Origin: Mogibacterium sp. | Lineage (GTDB): Bacteria > Bacillota > Clostridia > Peptostreptococcales > Anaerovoracaceae | Length of the DNA stretch: 64,000 nucleotides | Assembly: GCA_024403035.1 (NCBI GenBank) | Contig: JAKSSP010000003.1 | Location: 62,001-126,000 of the forward strand | Reading direction: 5' to 3' | Shown here: in pieces, positions 33,311 to 40,125 of the stretch | How positions within the stretch are numbered: the stretch's first letter is position 1 | Layout: the number at the start of each line of letters is the position of its first letter | The notes under the pieces: model-generated | Database searches by the model: none | Told to the model about the DNA's origin: nothing | What the model saw: only the letters and a program-made list of their open reading frames with translations | Program-made: the position numbers and the translations under genes

Positions 33311-34189
33311 ATGCATTTTGTTGACGCCAAAGGAATACTGACAGGAAACAGCGGTTATTATGGAATGAATATATACCGTGGATGTTCCCATGGATGTATT
33401 TATTGTGACAGCAGAAGCAAGTGCTATCAGTTTACGCATCCCTTCGAAGATATTGAAGTGAAGCGGAATGCGCCTGAACTGTTAGAGAAGGCTCTGAGAT
33501 CCAAGAGGAAAAGGTGCATGATCGGGACCGGAGCGATGTCTGATCCGTATATGCACTGTGAAGAAGAACTGCGTCTTACAAGAAAATGTTTGGAAATCAT
33601 CTGCAAGTATGGATTTGGCGCAGCCATACAGACAAAGTCTGACCGCATCCTTCAGGACATCGACCTCCTTGATGAAATAAACAGATCTGCAAAGTGTGTG
33701 GTACAGATCACTCTGACAACTTACGACGATGATCTGTGCAGCATACTTGAACCTAATGTTTGCAATACAAAACGCAGGATAGAAGTGCTGGAGGAAATGC
33801 AGAAAAGGGGCATCCCTACAGTTGTCTGGCTGACGCCTATCCTGCCATTCATAAATGATACTGTAGAGAACATAACATCCATAATGAACGAATGCGTCAG
33901 AACAGGAGTCAAAGGAATCATAGACTTTGGAATGGGACTGACTCTGCGGGAAGGAGACAGAGAATACTACTACGCTGCACTTGATAAGTATTTCCCCGGT
34001 TTAAAGCAACGTTATATAAGTACATATGTAAATGCATATGAGTTGCCAAGCCCAAACGAAAAAGAACTGACTGCTGTTTATAAAAGGATATGCAGGGAAA
34101 ACAGCATGATGTCTACTCCGGAAGAATGTTTCAGCTTTATGAGGGAGTTGCCTGAGAAGAACTCACAAATCAGCCTATTCGATCTATGA
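33311..34189 (+). CDS. Radical SAM protein, SPL (spore photoproduct lyase)-like family
   Basis: 292 residues. The radical-SAM cluster motif is CSHGCIYC at about residues 25-32. TGAMSDPYMHCEEELRLTRK and the later WLTPILPFINDT are typical of the SplB-like subgroup found widely in anaerobes. It probably reductively cleaves SAM, with substrate unknown. Base composition is somewhat more A/T-rich than its neighbours, which may hint at a different history. Confidence 0.85.
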   Translation: MHFVDAKGILTGNSGYYGMNIYRGCSHGCIYCDSRSKCYQFTHPFEDIEVKRNAPELLEKALRSKRKRCMIGTGAMSDPYMHCEEELRLTRKCLEIICKYGFGAAIQTKSDRILQDIDLLDEINRSAKCVVQITLTTYDDDLCSILEPNVCNTKRRIEVLEEMQKRGIPTVVWLTPILPFINDTVENITSIMNECVRTGVKGIIDFGMGLTLREGDREYYYAALDKYFPGLKQRYISTYVNAYELPSPNEKELTAVYKRICRENSMMSTPEECFSFMRELPEKNSQISLFDL

Positions 34190-34210
34190 GCAATATATAA
34201 GGGGCAGATA

Positions 34211-34425
34211 ATGATAATCAATGAAACATGCAAGGCGTGCCAGCTGAAGAAGAACATAAACTTATATCCTGCAGACACAACGGCAAAGATGAGATCGGTC
34301 CATGGATAACAGATAATGAAAAACTCCCTGAATTCCTTGAGAGACCGCAGGTACGGCTGGTCAGAGAACAGGATTCCGGGCAGATAAGAATGGACTTCGG
34401 GATAGACTCCACGATGCGTAGGTAG
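34211..34425 (+). pseudogene. Possible frameshifted small gene
   Basis: ATG 34211 has a good RBS (AAGGGG) but reads only 32 codons. After about eleven codons (ending CKACQ), another frame continues AEEEHKLISC and stays open to 34425. Joining the two frames would give a protein of about 71 residues, so a one-base shift may have broken a small gene. Family not recognised. The whole may simply be non-coding. Confidence 0.35.
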
Positions 34426-34475
34426 TGCCCCCTGCGGCGCATGTGATAATTTAGTGCCGCAAGGAGGTAATGACC

Positions 34476-35054
34476 ATGGACAGATATGTTACCGGAGCTG
34501 TCATACGAAGGCTCCGTGAAAAGAAAAAGATAACACAGGAAGAGCTGGCGGACATAATACATGTCAGCGGCAAGGCGGTCAGCAAGTGGGAGACGGGACA
34601 GGGTTTTCCGGATATAAGTCTGCTTGAGCCTCTTGCACAGGCGCTTGGCATTTCAGTCATTGAATTGTTGTCCGGAGAGGACATAAGAAACCCGAACCGT
34701 TCTTTCAATATGGCAAAGGGCAAGTTTTATGTCTGCCCGGTCTGCGGGAATGTCATCATCGCGACAGGGGAGACAGTAGTGAGTTGTTGCGGTATAACTC
34801 TTCCACCGCTCGAGGCCGAACCTTCGGATGAGGAGCATGCCATCCGCAAGGAAATCGCTGAAGATGAGTACTTTGTGTCAGTCGATCATCCGATGACGAA
34901 AGAGCATTACATATCATTTCTGGCGGCGGTGTCAGACTTCGGAGTGCAGCTCGTAAAGCTCTATCCGGAAGGAAGCGCAGAGGGAAGGTTCAAGATAGAC
35001 AGAGTCAAAATACTCTACGCTTACTGCAACAGGCACGGATTGTTCCGCATATAA
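34476..35054 (+). CDS. HTH-desulfoferrodoxin fusion (superoxide reductase with XRE DNA-binding domain)
   Basis: 192 residues from ATG 34476. ATG 34470 is too close to the AGGAGG RBS. Domains: XRE helix-turn-helix (1-65), a desulforedoxin Fe(Cys)4 centre with C87, C90, C104, C105 (CPVCG ... SCCG), and a superoxide reductase centre with H121, H138, H144, C184, H187 (DHPMTKEHY and YCNRHGLF). The ligand spacings match 2Fe superoxide reductases. It should reduce superoxide to peroxide and may couple this to DNA binding. A terminator follows. Confidence 0.85.
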   Translation: MDRYVTGAVIRRLREKKKITQEELADIIHVSGKAVSKWETGQGFPDISLLEPLAQALGISVIELLSGEDIRNPNRSFNMAKGKFYVCPVCGNVIIATGETVVSCCGITLPPLEAEPSDEEHAIRKEIAEDEYFVSVDHPMTKEHYISFLAAVSDFGVQLVKLYPEGSAEGRFKIDRVKILYAYCNRHGLFRI

Positions 35055-35071
35055 AAAGACGCTTTTGATTG

Positions 35072-35093
35072 CCCCGGAGAACCGGGGTTTTTT
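35072..35093 (+). terminator. Rho-independent terminator after the HTH-desulfoferrodoxin gene
   Basis: CCCCGG (35072-35077) with CCGGGG (35082-35087), then six Ts. Confidence 0.85.
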
Positions 35094-35139
35094 CATTTTA
35101 TACAATAGAATGAAACAGTGTATAATGGATTCAGAAACA

Positions 35140-35463
35140 ATGAAAATGCGTTTGAACCATCCTTTCGGTCCTTTATATGATGACAACAGCCGGGTGCTTA
35201 TACTCGGCAGCGGCCTGGCGCTCTGGGATTCAATAGCGAGCTGCGAGATCACAGGCTCGTCCGATTCCAGCATCAGAAATGCACGCGCCAATGATATAGG
35301 GGCCATTCTGGACAGCTGCGAAATCGAGAAAATATATTGCAACGGACGCAAGTCCCACGAATTGTACCGCAAGTATATAGAATCGCAGACCGGACGCGAG
35401 GCGGTGTGCCTGCCATCGACCAGTCCGGCAAACGCACAGTGGACACTGGAGAAGCTGATATAA
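35140..35463 (+). pseudogene. Hypoxanthine-DNA glycosylase with internal in-frame deletion
   Basis: 107 residues. Both ends match DNA-deoxyinosine (hypoxanthine) glycosylases: MRLNHPFGPLYDDNSRVLILGS at the start, and ALWDSIASCEITGSSDSS then CLPSTSPANAQWTLEKL at the end. Between S24 and G25 the family normally has about 45-50 residues including the active-site segment with the FPS and YGHPQNRFW motifs, and that segment is missing here. The frame is kept. A TATAAT at 35120-35125 is close upstream, and no RBS is visible. Probably inactive. Confidence 0.7.
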
Positions 35464-35488
35464 GAGTGGTCAGTTATAAGGGGATAAT

Positions 35489-36565
35489 ATGAAGATCATG
35501 GTCAGTGCCTGCCTGCTTGGGCAGAAATGTAAATACGATGGCGGCGATAACTACAGCGACAGGGTGATCGCGTTCACTGACGGCCACGAAGTGATACCTG
35601 TCTGTCCGGAGATGGAAGGAGGACTTCCTGCTCCGCGCATTCCGTGCGAGATCGTGAACGGCATAGTCATGAACAGCGCGGGTGAGAACAAGGACCGTGA
35701 GTTCAGAGAAGGCGCGGAAAAGTGTCTGCAACTGGCAAAAGAAAAGGAGATCGACCTTGCCATCCTGCAGCCCCGCAGTCCGACATGCGGCGTGGGGCAC
35801 ATTTATGACGGGTCTTTCTCGGGGAAGATAGTTGAGGGCAACGGGGTGTTTGCATCTCTTCTGATAGAAAACGGTTATAAAGTCATGAATGCCAATGACC
35901 TGAGATTGTTTGAACTTCAGGATGAGAGGTACAGAGACTTCCAGGCTAAACTTATCCCCAATATAGATCCGGAAACTATGATCGGGATACGCACGCCTGA
36001 GCTCAGGAAACTCGCAAAAGAGATGGCTAAAGAACCGGATACCGGCAAGTTCCTTGCGGCGCTGCCTCACAGGTGGTTCGATGAGAACCAGCTGCACGCG
36101 TTCATTATCTCGCTGACAAAGGACTACGACACATGCATGGCGCAGGTCGAACGCTTTCTGCCGTATATAGATAACTGGGCAACCTGCGACCAGCTGTCGC
36201 CTAAGGTGTTCGGAAAGAATAAAGAAGACCTGCTTCAGCATATAAGGGAGTGGCTGAAGTCGGATAAAACATACACTGTACGTTTTGCTGCCGGCATGCT
36301 GATGCAGCACTATCTGGATGACGACTTCGATCCCGCATATCCGGAGATGGCGGCAGCGATAGAATCTGACGAGTACTATGTCAACATGATGCGCGCATGG
36401 TATTTTGCTACTGCGCTGGCTAAACAGTATGACGCGGTGCTCCCGTATATAGAAGAAAAGTGTCTGGACAAGTGGACCCATAATAAGACTATACAGAAGG
36501 CGGTCGAGAGCTACAGGATAACTCCGGAGCAGAAAGGGTATCTTAGGGGACTAAGGATCAAATAG
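35489..36565 (+). CDS. DUF523 domain fused to AlkD-like DNA alkylation repair domain
   Basis: 358 residues. Residues 1-140 are DUF523 (MVSACLLGQKCKYDG, VIPVCPEMEGGLPAPR, SPTCGVGHIYDG). Residues about 145-358 form an AlkD/HEAT-repeat DNA alkylation repair protein (IGIRTPELRKLAKEMA, HAFIISLTKDY, DNWATCDQLSPK). AlkD-type enzymes excise bulky or cationic alkylated bases. The role of DUF523 is unknown to me. RBS AAGGGGA. Six bases separate it from the next repair gene. Confidence 0.88.
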   Translation: MKIMVSACLLGQKCKYDGGDNYSDRVIAFTDGHEVIPVCPEMEGGLPAPRIPCEIVNGIVMNSAGENKDREFREGAEKCLQLAKEKEIDLAILQPRSPTCGVGHIYDGSFSGKIVEGNGVFASLLIENGYKVMNANDLRLFELQDERYRDFQAKLIPNIDPETMIGIRTPELRKLAKEMAKEPDTGKFLAALPHRWFDENQLHAFIISLTKDYDTCMAQVERFLPYIDNWATCDQLSPKVFGKNKEDLLQHIREWLKSDKTYTVRFAAGMLMQHYLDDDFDPAYPEMAAAIESDEYYVNMMRAWYFATALAKQYDAVLPYIEEKCLDKWTHNKTIQKAVESYRITPEQKGYLRGLRIK

Positions 36566-36570
36566 AACTG

Positions 36571-37554
36571 ATGACTATAGAACAGAAAGTGTTCAGCCAG
36601 AAGCGATTCAATACCAAGCGGCTGGCTGACTATGGGTTCATTAATAAGGACGCGTGCTTTTCACTGTCAAAGGAGTTTGTTGACGGTGATTTTACTGCCG
36701 AGATCAGGGTATATGAGAATGGCACAGTGACAGGCAGGGTAATGGATAACATGATAGGCGAAGAATACACTCCTCTTCGGATGCCGAACTACGCCGGAGC
36801 TTTTGTAGGCTCAGTAAGAGAGGCATATGAAGGACTGCTGCGTGACATCGCGGACCGTTGCTGTACGGATGTCACCTTCGCTTCGGACCAGAGCAACCGT
36901 ATCGCCGCTGCCATACTGGAAAGATACGGAGTGGAACCGGACTTCCCATGGGATGATGAAAAACATGGAGCTTCCGGAGTGTTCAGACACGGCAGCAACA
37001 ATAAATGGTTTGGGCTTATCATGAATATCGGCAAAAGACTTCTGGATAAGGGCGCTGATGAAGAGGCGGTAGATGTGCTGAACCTAAAGGCAGATGAAAA
37101 CAAAACAATTGCTCTGCATAAGATAAGAGGCATATATCCGGCATATCACATGAACCACAGCAAGTGGATCTCAGTCACATTAGACGATACTCTGGAAGAC
37201 AGCGATGTCATGGACCTGATAGATGAGAGCTTTAAGCTTACGTCAGGGGCGGCAAGACCGATGAACGAGAAACTCATGCGCGAGGTATACGCGATAGCGG
37301 ACAGCATACCGCCCGGCAAGGTAATGTCGTACGGGCAGATCGCCGCGGTACTGGGCCGTCCTAAAAACTCGCGTCTCATCGGAAAGATAATGAGCCTGGC
37401 GGATAGGTATGGAGACCACCCGTGCCACAGAGTCGTGAACAGCGCGGGGCGTACCGTGCCGGGCTGGCCCGAGCAGCGCGAGCTCCTCGAGGAAGAAGGC
37501 GTGACCTTCAGGAAGAACGGTAATGTGGACATGTCAAAACACCGTGTAGAGTAA
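36571..37554 (+). CDS. YjbR/MmcQ domain fused to methylated-DNA-cysteine methyltransferase
   Basis: 327 residues. The N-terminal part (to about 215) contains a MmcQ/YjbR-type domain (WFGLIMNIGKRLL, ending in HMNHSKWISVTLD). The C-terminal 90 residues are an MGMT domain with helix-turn-helix YGQIAAVLGRPKNSRLIG and the acceptor motif PCHRVV (C285). It should repair O6-alkylguanine by suicide transfer. Neighbouring repair genes suggest one alkylation-damage unit. Confidence 0.88.
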   Translation: MTIEQKVFSQKRFNTKRLADYGFINKDACFSLSKEFVDGDFTAEIRVYENGTVTGRVMDNMIGEEYTPLRMPNYAGAFVGSVREAYEGLLRDIADRCCTDVTFASDQSNRIAAAILERYGVEPDFPWDDEKHGASGVFRHGSNNKWFGLIMNIGKRLLDKGADEEAVDVLNLKADENKTIALHKIRGIYPAYHMNHSKWISVTLDDTLEDSDVMDLIDESFKLTSGAARPMNEKLMREVYAIADSIPPGKVMSYGQIAAVLGRPKNSRLIGKIMSLADRYGDHPCHRVVNSAGRTVPGWPEQRELLEEEGVTFRKNGNVDMSKHRVE

Positions 37555-37583
37555 AAGGACAGACAACGGAAAAGTACTTAAAA

Positions 37584-37790
37584 ATGATAGCTTCCGTACA
37601 GGCGCTTGACAAAGAAAAGCAGTTTTACGGTACCAGCGTCGTGGTAAAGACAGATGTCTGCGCCAGGGATCTTGTACAGTCAACCATAGAGGCGGGCTTT
37701 GAGCCTCACTTCGCGGTCATATACGGAGATGCAGCTGACGCTCTTGAGGCTCTTGGCCACATGCTGAATACAGAAGTAGTCAGATTTTAA
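37584..37790 (+). CDS. Small protein of unknown function
   Basis: 68 residues, beginning MIASVQALDKEKQFYG and ending in a compact helical region (FAVIYGDAADALEALG). It starts 29 bp after the YjbR-MGMT gene with only a weak RBS, so translation may depend on the upstream gene or the start may lie further upstream. I do not recognise the family. The coherent amino-acid pattern suggests it is real. Confidence 0.5.
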   Translation: MIASVQALDKEKQFYGTSVVVKTDVCARDLVQSTIEAGFEPHFAVIYGDAADALEALGHMLNTEVVRF

Positions 37791-37797
37791 CTGAAAG

Positions 37798-37866
37798 GGC
37801 GGTTTTTCAACACTTTGCAACCGCCGGTTGACAGATTGAAAAGCACAGTTGGTAGTGTGCAACCGC
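37798..37866 (+). promoter_or_regulatory. Promoter region of the XRE regulator with repeated AACCGC boxes
   Basis: TTGACA (37828-37833) is a likely -35, while the -10 is weak (TAGTGT at 37853). TGCAACCGC occurs directly repeated at 37816 and 37858. An inverted copy (GGCGGTT, 37798-37804) can pair with AACCGCC (37819-37825). This may be an autoregulatory operator. Confidence 0.4.
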
Positions 37867-37942
37867 GCGAAAGAGTACTTTTGCATCAGAAAGCAAAAGC
37901 AAAACAGCGCGGAAAGGCGCATCAGCAACAGGAGGCATACAA

Positions 37943-38935
37943 ATGATATTGGCAGACAAGATCATAGAGAACAGAAAGAAAAACGGATGGTCGCAGGAAG
38001 AACTCGCGGACAGGCTGGGAGTATCGAGGCAATCGGTATCCAAGTGGGAAGGCGCGCAGGCAGTACCTGACATGAAGAAGATAATACAGATGTCTGAAGT
38101 CTTCGGAGTCAGCACGGACTATCTGCTGAGAGATGACATAGAGACAGCAGCGGCGCCGGATATCCCGCCGGTCGACAACGGTCTCGAAGATGAAGTCAGA
38201 TCCGTCAGCATGGAGGAGGCAAGCGCTTTCCTAGCGCATAATATGAAAGCATCATCGACAGTATCCACCGGAGTCATGATCTGCATCCTTTCCCCTATAG
38301 TACTGCTGATACTCGTAGGTCTTTCAAACAGCGGCATCCTGTCCGCGAGTGATGAGGTCACAGGCATGGCCGGAGTGGTCGTTCTTCTGATGATGGTAGC
38401 CGCCGCAGTAGTGATGTTTGTTGTTACAGGTCTGCGCGGCAAGGAGTACGAATACCTCGAAAATATAAACATCGACACGGAATACGGAGTCAGCGGCATG
38501 GCAAAGGAGCGCCGCGACGCTTACGCACAGGCACACAGCCGCCGCCTTGTTCTCGGTATCATGCTCTGTGTCATGGCGGCAGTTCCGCTGCTGATCCTTC
38601 TGATGATGGGCTACAGCAACAATTCCGACCTGCTCCCGTCTATAGGGGTATCGGCATTGCTGGCAATGGTTGCTGCCGGCGTCAAACTTATAGTCATGAC
38701 ATGCATCAGACAGGCAGGCTACGACAAACTTCTTGAAGAGGGCGACTATACAAGGCTGGGCAAGAAAGCCGGTAAGTACGACGGCATCTACTGGGCGATC
38801 GCACTGGTGGTTTACCTCGGCTGGAGCTTTTCCAACATGCAGTGGCAGACGACCTGGATCGTATGGCCGATAGCGGGAGTCCTCTACGCGGCATACCACG
38901 AGATCATGAAGGCAATCTTCCGCTCACGTGTTTAA
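37943..38935 (+). CDS. XRE-family regulator with C-terminal membrane domain
   Basis: 330 residues. The helix-turn-helix (WSQEELADRLGVSRQSVSKWEGA) covers residues 14-36, followed by a linker and four hydrophobic helices (about 110-165 and 198-245), with two more near the end. This architecture is common in Firmicutes and suggests a membrane-linked signal. Strong RBS CAGGAGG. Target genes not identifiable; autoregulation possible. Confidence 0.85.
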   Translation: MILADKIIENRKKNGWSQEELADRLGVSRQSVSKWEGAQAVPDMKKIIQMSEVFGVSTDYLLRDDIETAAAPDIPPVDNGLEDEVRSVSMEEASAFLAHNMKASSTVSTGVMICILSPIVLLILVGLSNSGILSASDEVTGMAGVVVLLMMVAAAVVMFVVTGLRGKEYEYLENINIDTEYGVSGMAKERRDAYAQAHSRRLVLGIMLCVMAAVPLLILLMMGYSNNSDLLPSIGVSALLAMVAAGVKLIVMTCIRQAGYDKLLEEGDYTRLGKKAGKYDGIYWAIALVVYLGWSFSNMQWQTTWIVWPIAGVLYAAYHEIMKAIFRSRV

Positions 38936-38940
38936 TGGAG

Positions 38941-38969
38941 TATAATTGAACCGGCAGGCAGCAGCCTGC
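38941..38969 (+). promoter_or_regulatory. pfkA promoter -10 and 5' hairpin
   Basis: TATAAT (38941-38946) is followed, at the expected transcription start, by a stem GCAGGC (38954-38959) with GCCTGC (38964-38969). The hairpin at the 5' end could stabilise the message. Confidence 0.5.
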
Positions 38970-39006
38970 GGGAGCGGTTTAAAAAGGTTAAGACAGGGAG
39001 ACTGAC

Positions 39007-39972
39007 ATGAAGAAGATAGGAGTTCTTACAAGCGGCGGAGACTCACCGGGAATGAACGCGGCCATCAGAGCTGTCGTCAGATATGCCATCTACTACGATA
39101 TGGAAGTCTACGGCATCAAAAAAGGCTATGAAGGACTCATCGAGGGAGAAGTGGAGAGACTCTACAGACGTTCGGTAGGGGACATACTTCAGCGTGGCGG
39201 CACCATCCTCAAAACAGCCAGAAGCAAAGAGTTCGAGACAGAAGAAGGAATGGCAAAGGCTTACGAGACGCTGAAGAAATATAAGATAGAAGATCTGGTC
39301 GTTATTGGCGGCAACGGATCTCTCACAGGAGCGAAAGTGCTCTCTGAAAAATTCAGGGTCAACGTGTACGGGCTTCCGGGCACTATCGATAACGACCTGT
39401 CATATACCGATAACACGATAGGCTTCGACACCGCGATCAATACGGTCCTGGATGCTATCACACGTATAAGGGACACCAGTTCTTCGCATGAAAGGACATG
39501 CATCATAGAGGTGATGGGACGCCACTGCGGAGACATCGCTCTGTACTCTGGCGTTACCGGAGGAGCTGAGATCGTGATGATGCCGGAGATAGACTGCGAC
39601 CTCGATGAGATCTGCAAAAAGGTCAATGAAGGCATCAAGTCCGGCAAACTCCATAACACCATCATCAGAGCTGAAGGCGTTTCAGTGAAAACCGATGAGC
39701 TGGTAGCGAAACTCAAGGAGAACACAAGCAGAGACGTAAAAGTCATAGTCCTCTCGTATCTGCAGCGCGGCGGTTCGCCGACATTCCGCGACAGGATGCT
39801 CGCCACACAATGCGGTATGCGTGCCATAGAGCTTATACGCGCCGGCATCAAGAACAGAGCGATAGGCGAAAGAGACGGGCACATCGTAGACTTCGACATC
39901 GCGGAAGCTCTTGAAATGCCAAGAGGCACCGACTATGATCTTTACAAGGGAATAGATGTGCTGAGCATGTAG
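39007..39972 (+). CDS. pfkA: 6-phosphofructokinase
   Basis: 321 residues, the normal length for the bacterial type. LTSGGDSPGMNAAIRA at the N-terminus, TIDNDLSYTDNTIGFDTA with the catalytic Asp, and EVMGRHCGDIAL for substrate contact are intact. The nucleotide loop usually reads GGDGS but is GGNGS here, so the Asp is Asn. This bears on Mg2+/phosphoryl-donor use. It phosphorylates fructose 6-phosphate in glycolysis. Followed by a terminator. Confidence 0.94.
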   Translation: MKKIGVLTSGGDSPGMNAAIRAVVRYAIYYDMEVYGIKKGYEGLIEGEVERLYRRSVGDILQRGGTILKTARSKEFETEEGMAKAYETLKKYKIEDLVVIGGNGSLTGAKVLSEKFRVNVYGLPGTIDNDLSYTDNTIGFDTAINTVLDAITRIRDTSSSHERTCIIEVMGRHCGDIALYSGVTGGAEIVMMPEIDCDLDEICKKVNEGIKSGKLHNTIIRAEGVSVKTDELVAKLKENTSRDVKVIVLSYLQRGGSPTFRDRMLATQCGMRAIELIRAGIKNRAIGERDGHIVDFDIAEALEMPRGTDYDLYKGIDVLSM

Positions 39973-39987
39973 CAAAGGACATGTTCC

Positions 39988-40014
39988 GGCCTGCGAAAGC
40001 AGGCCGCTTTTTAT
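39988..40014 (+). terminator. Rho-independent terminator of pfkA
   Basis: GGCCTGC (39988-39994) with GCAGGCC (39999-40005) around a GAAA loop, then GCTTTTTA. Confidence 0.9.
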
Positions 40015-40048
40015 TTTGCAAAAATCCTATTGATATGGTGGGAAAAAC

Positions 40049-40112
40049 TTGACAAGCTCATATGAATTAGATATAACTAACACAGTTAGAATACACGTGG
40101 ATATAGCTAACT
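40049..40112 (+). promoter_or_regulatory. feoAB promoter with palindromic metalloregulator-like operator
   Basis: -35 TTGACA (40049-40054), 17-bp spacer, -10 TATAAC (40072-40077). The palindrome CTAAC-aca-GTTAG (40077-40089) covers the transcription start, and a further inverted AGTTAG/CTAACT pair spans 40084-40112. TTAG/CTAA dyads are typical of DtxR/IdeR-type iron repressors, so iron-dependent repression is likely (inference). Confidence 0.65.
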
Positions 40113-40125
40113 GAATATTAACGAT

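Noticed and set aside
35474-36481. Long - strand open frame (335 codons) opposite the DUF523-AlkD gene
   Set aside because: No family resemblance, while the + strand protein shows two clear domains.
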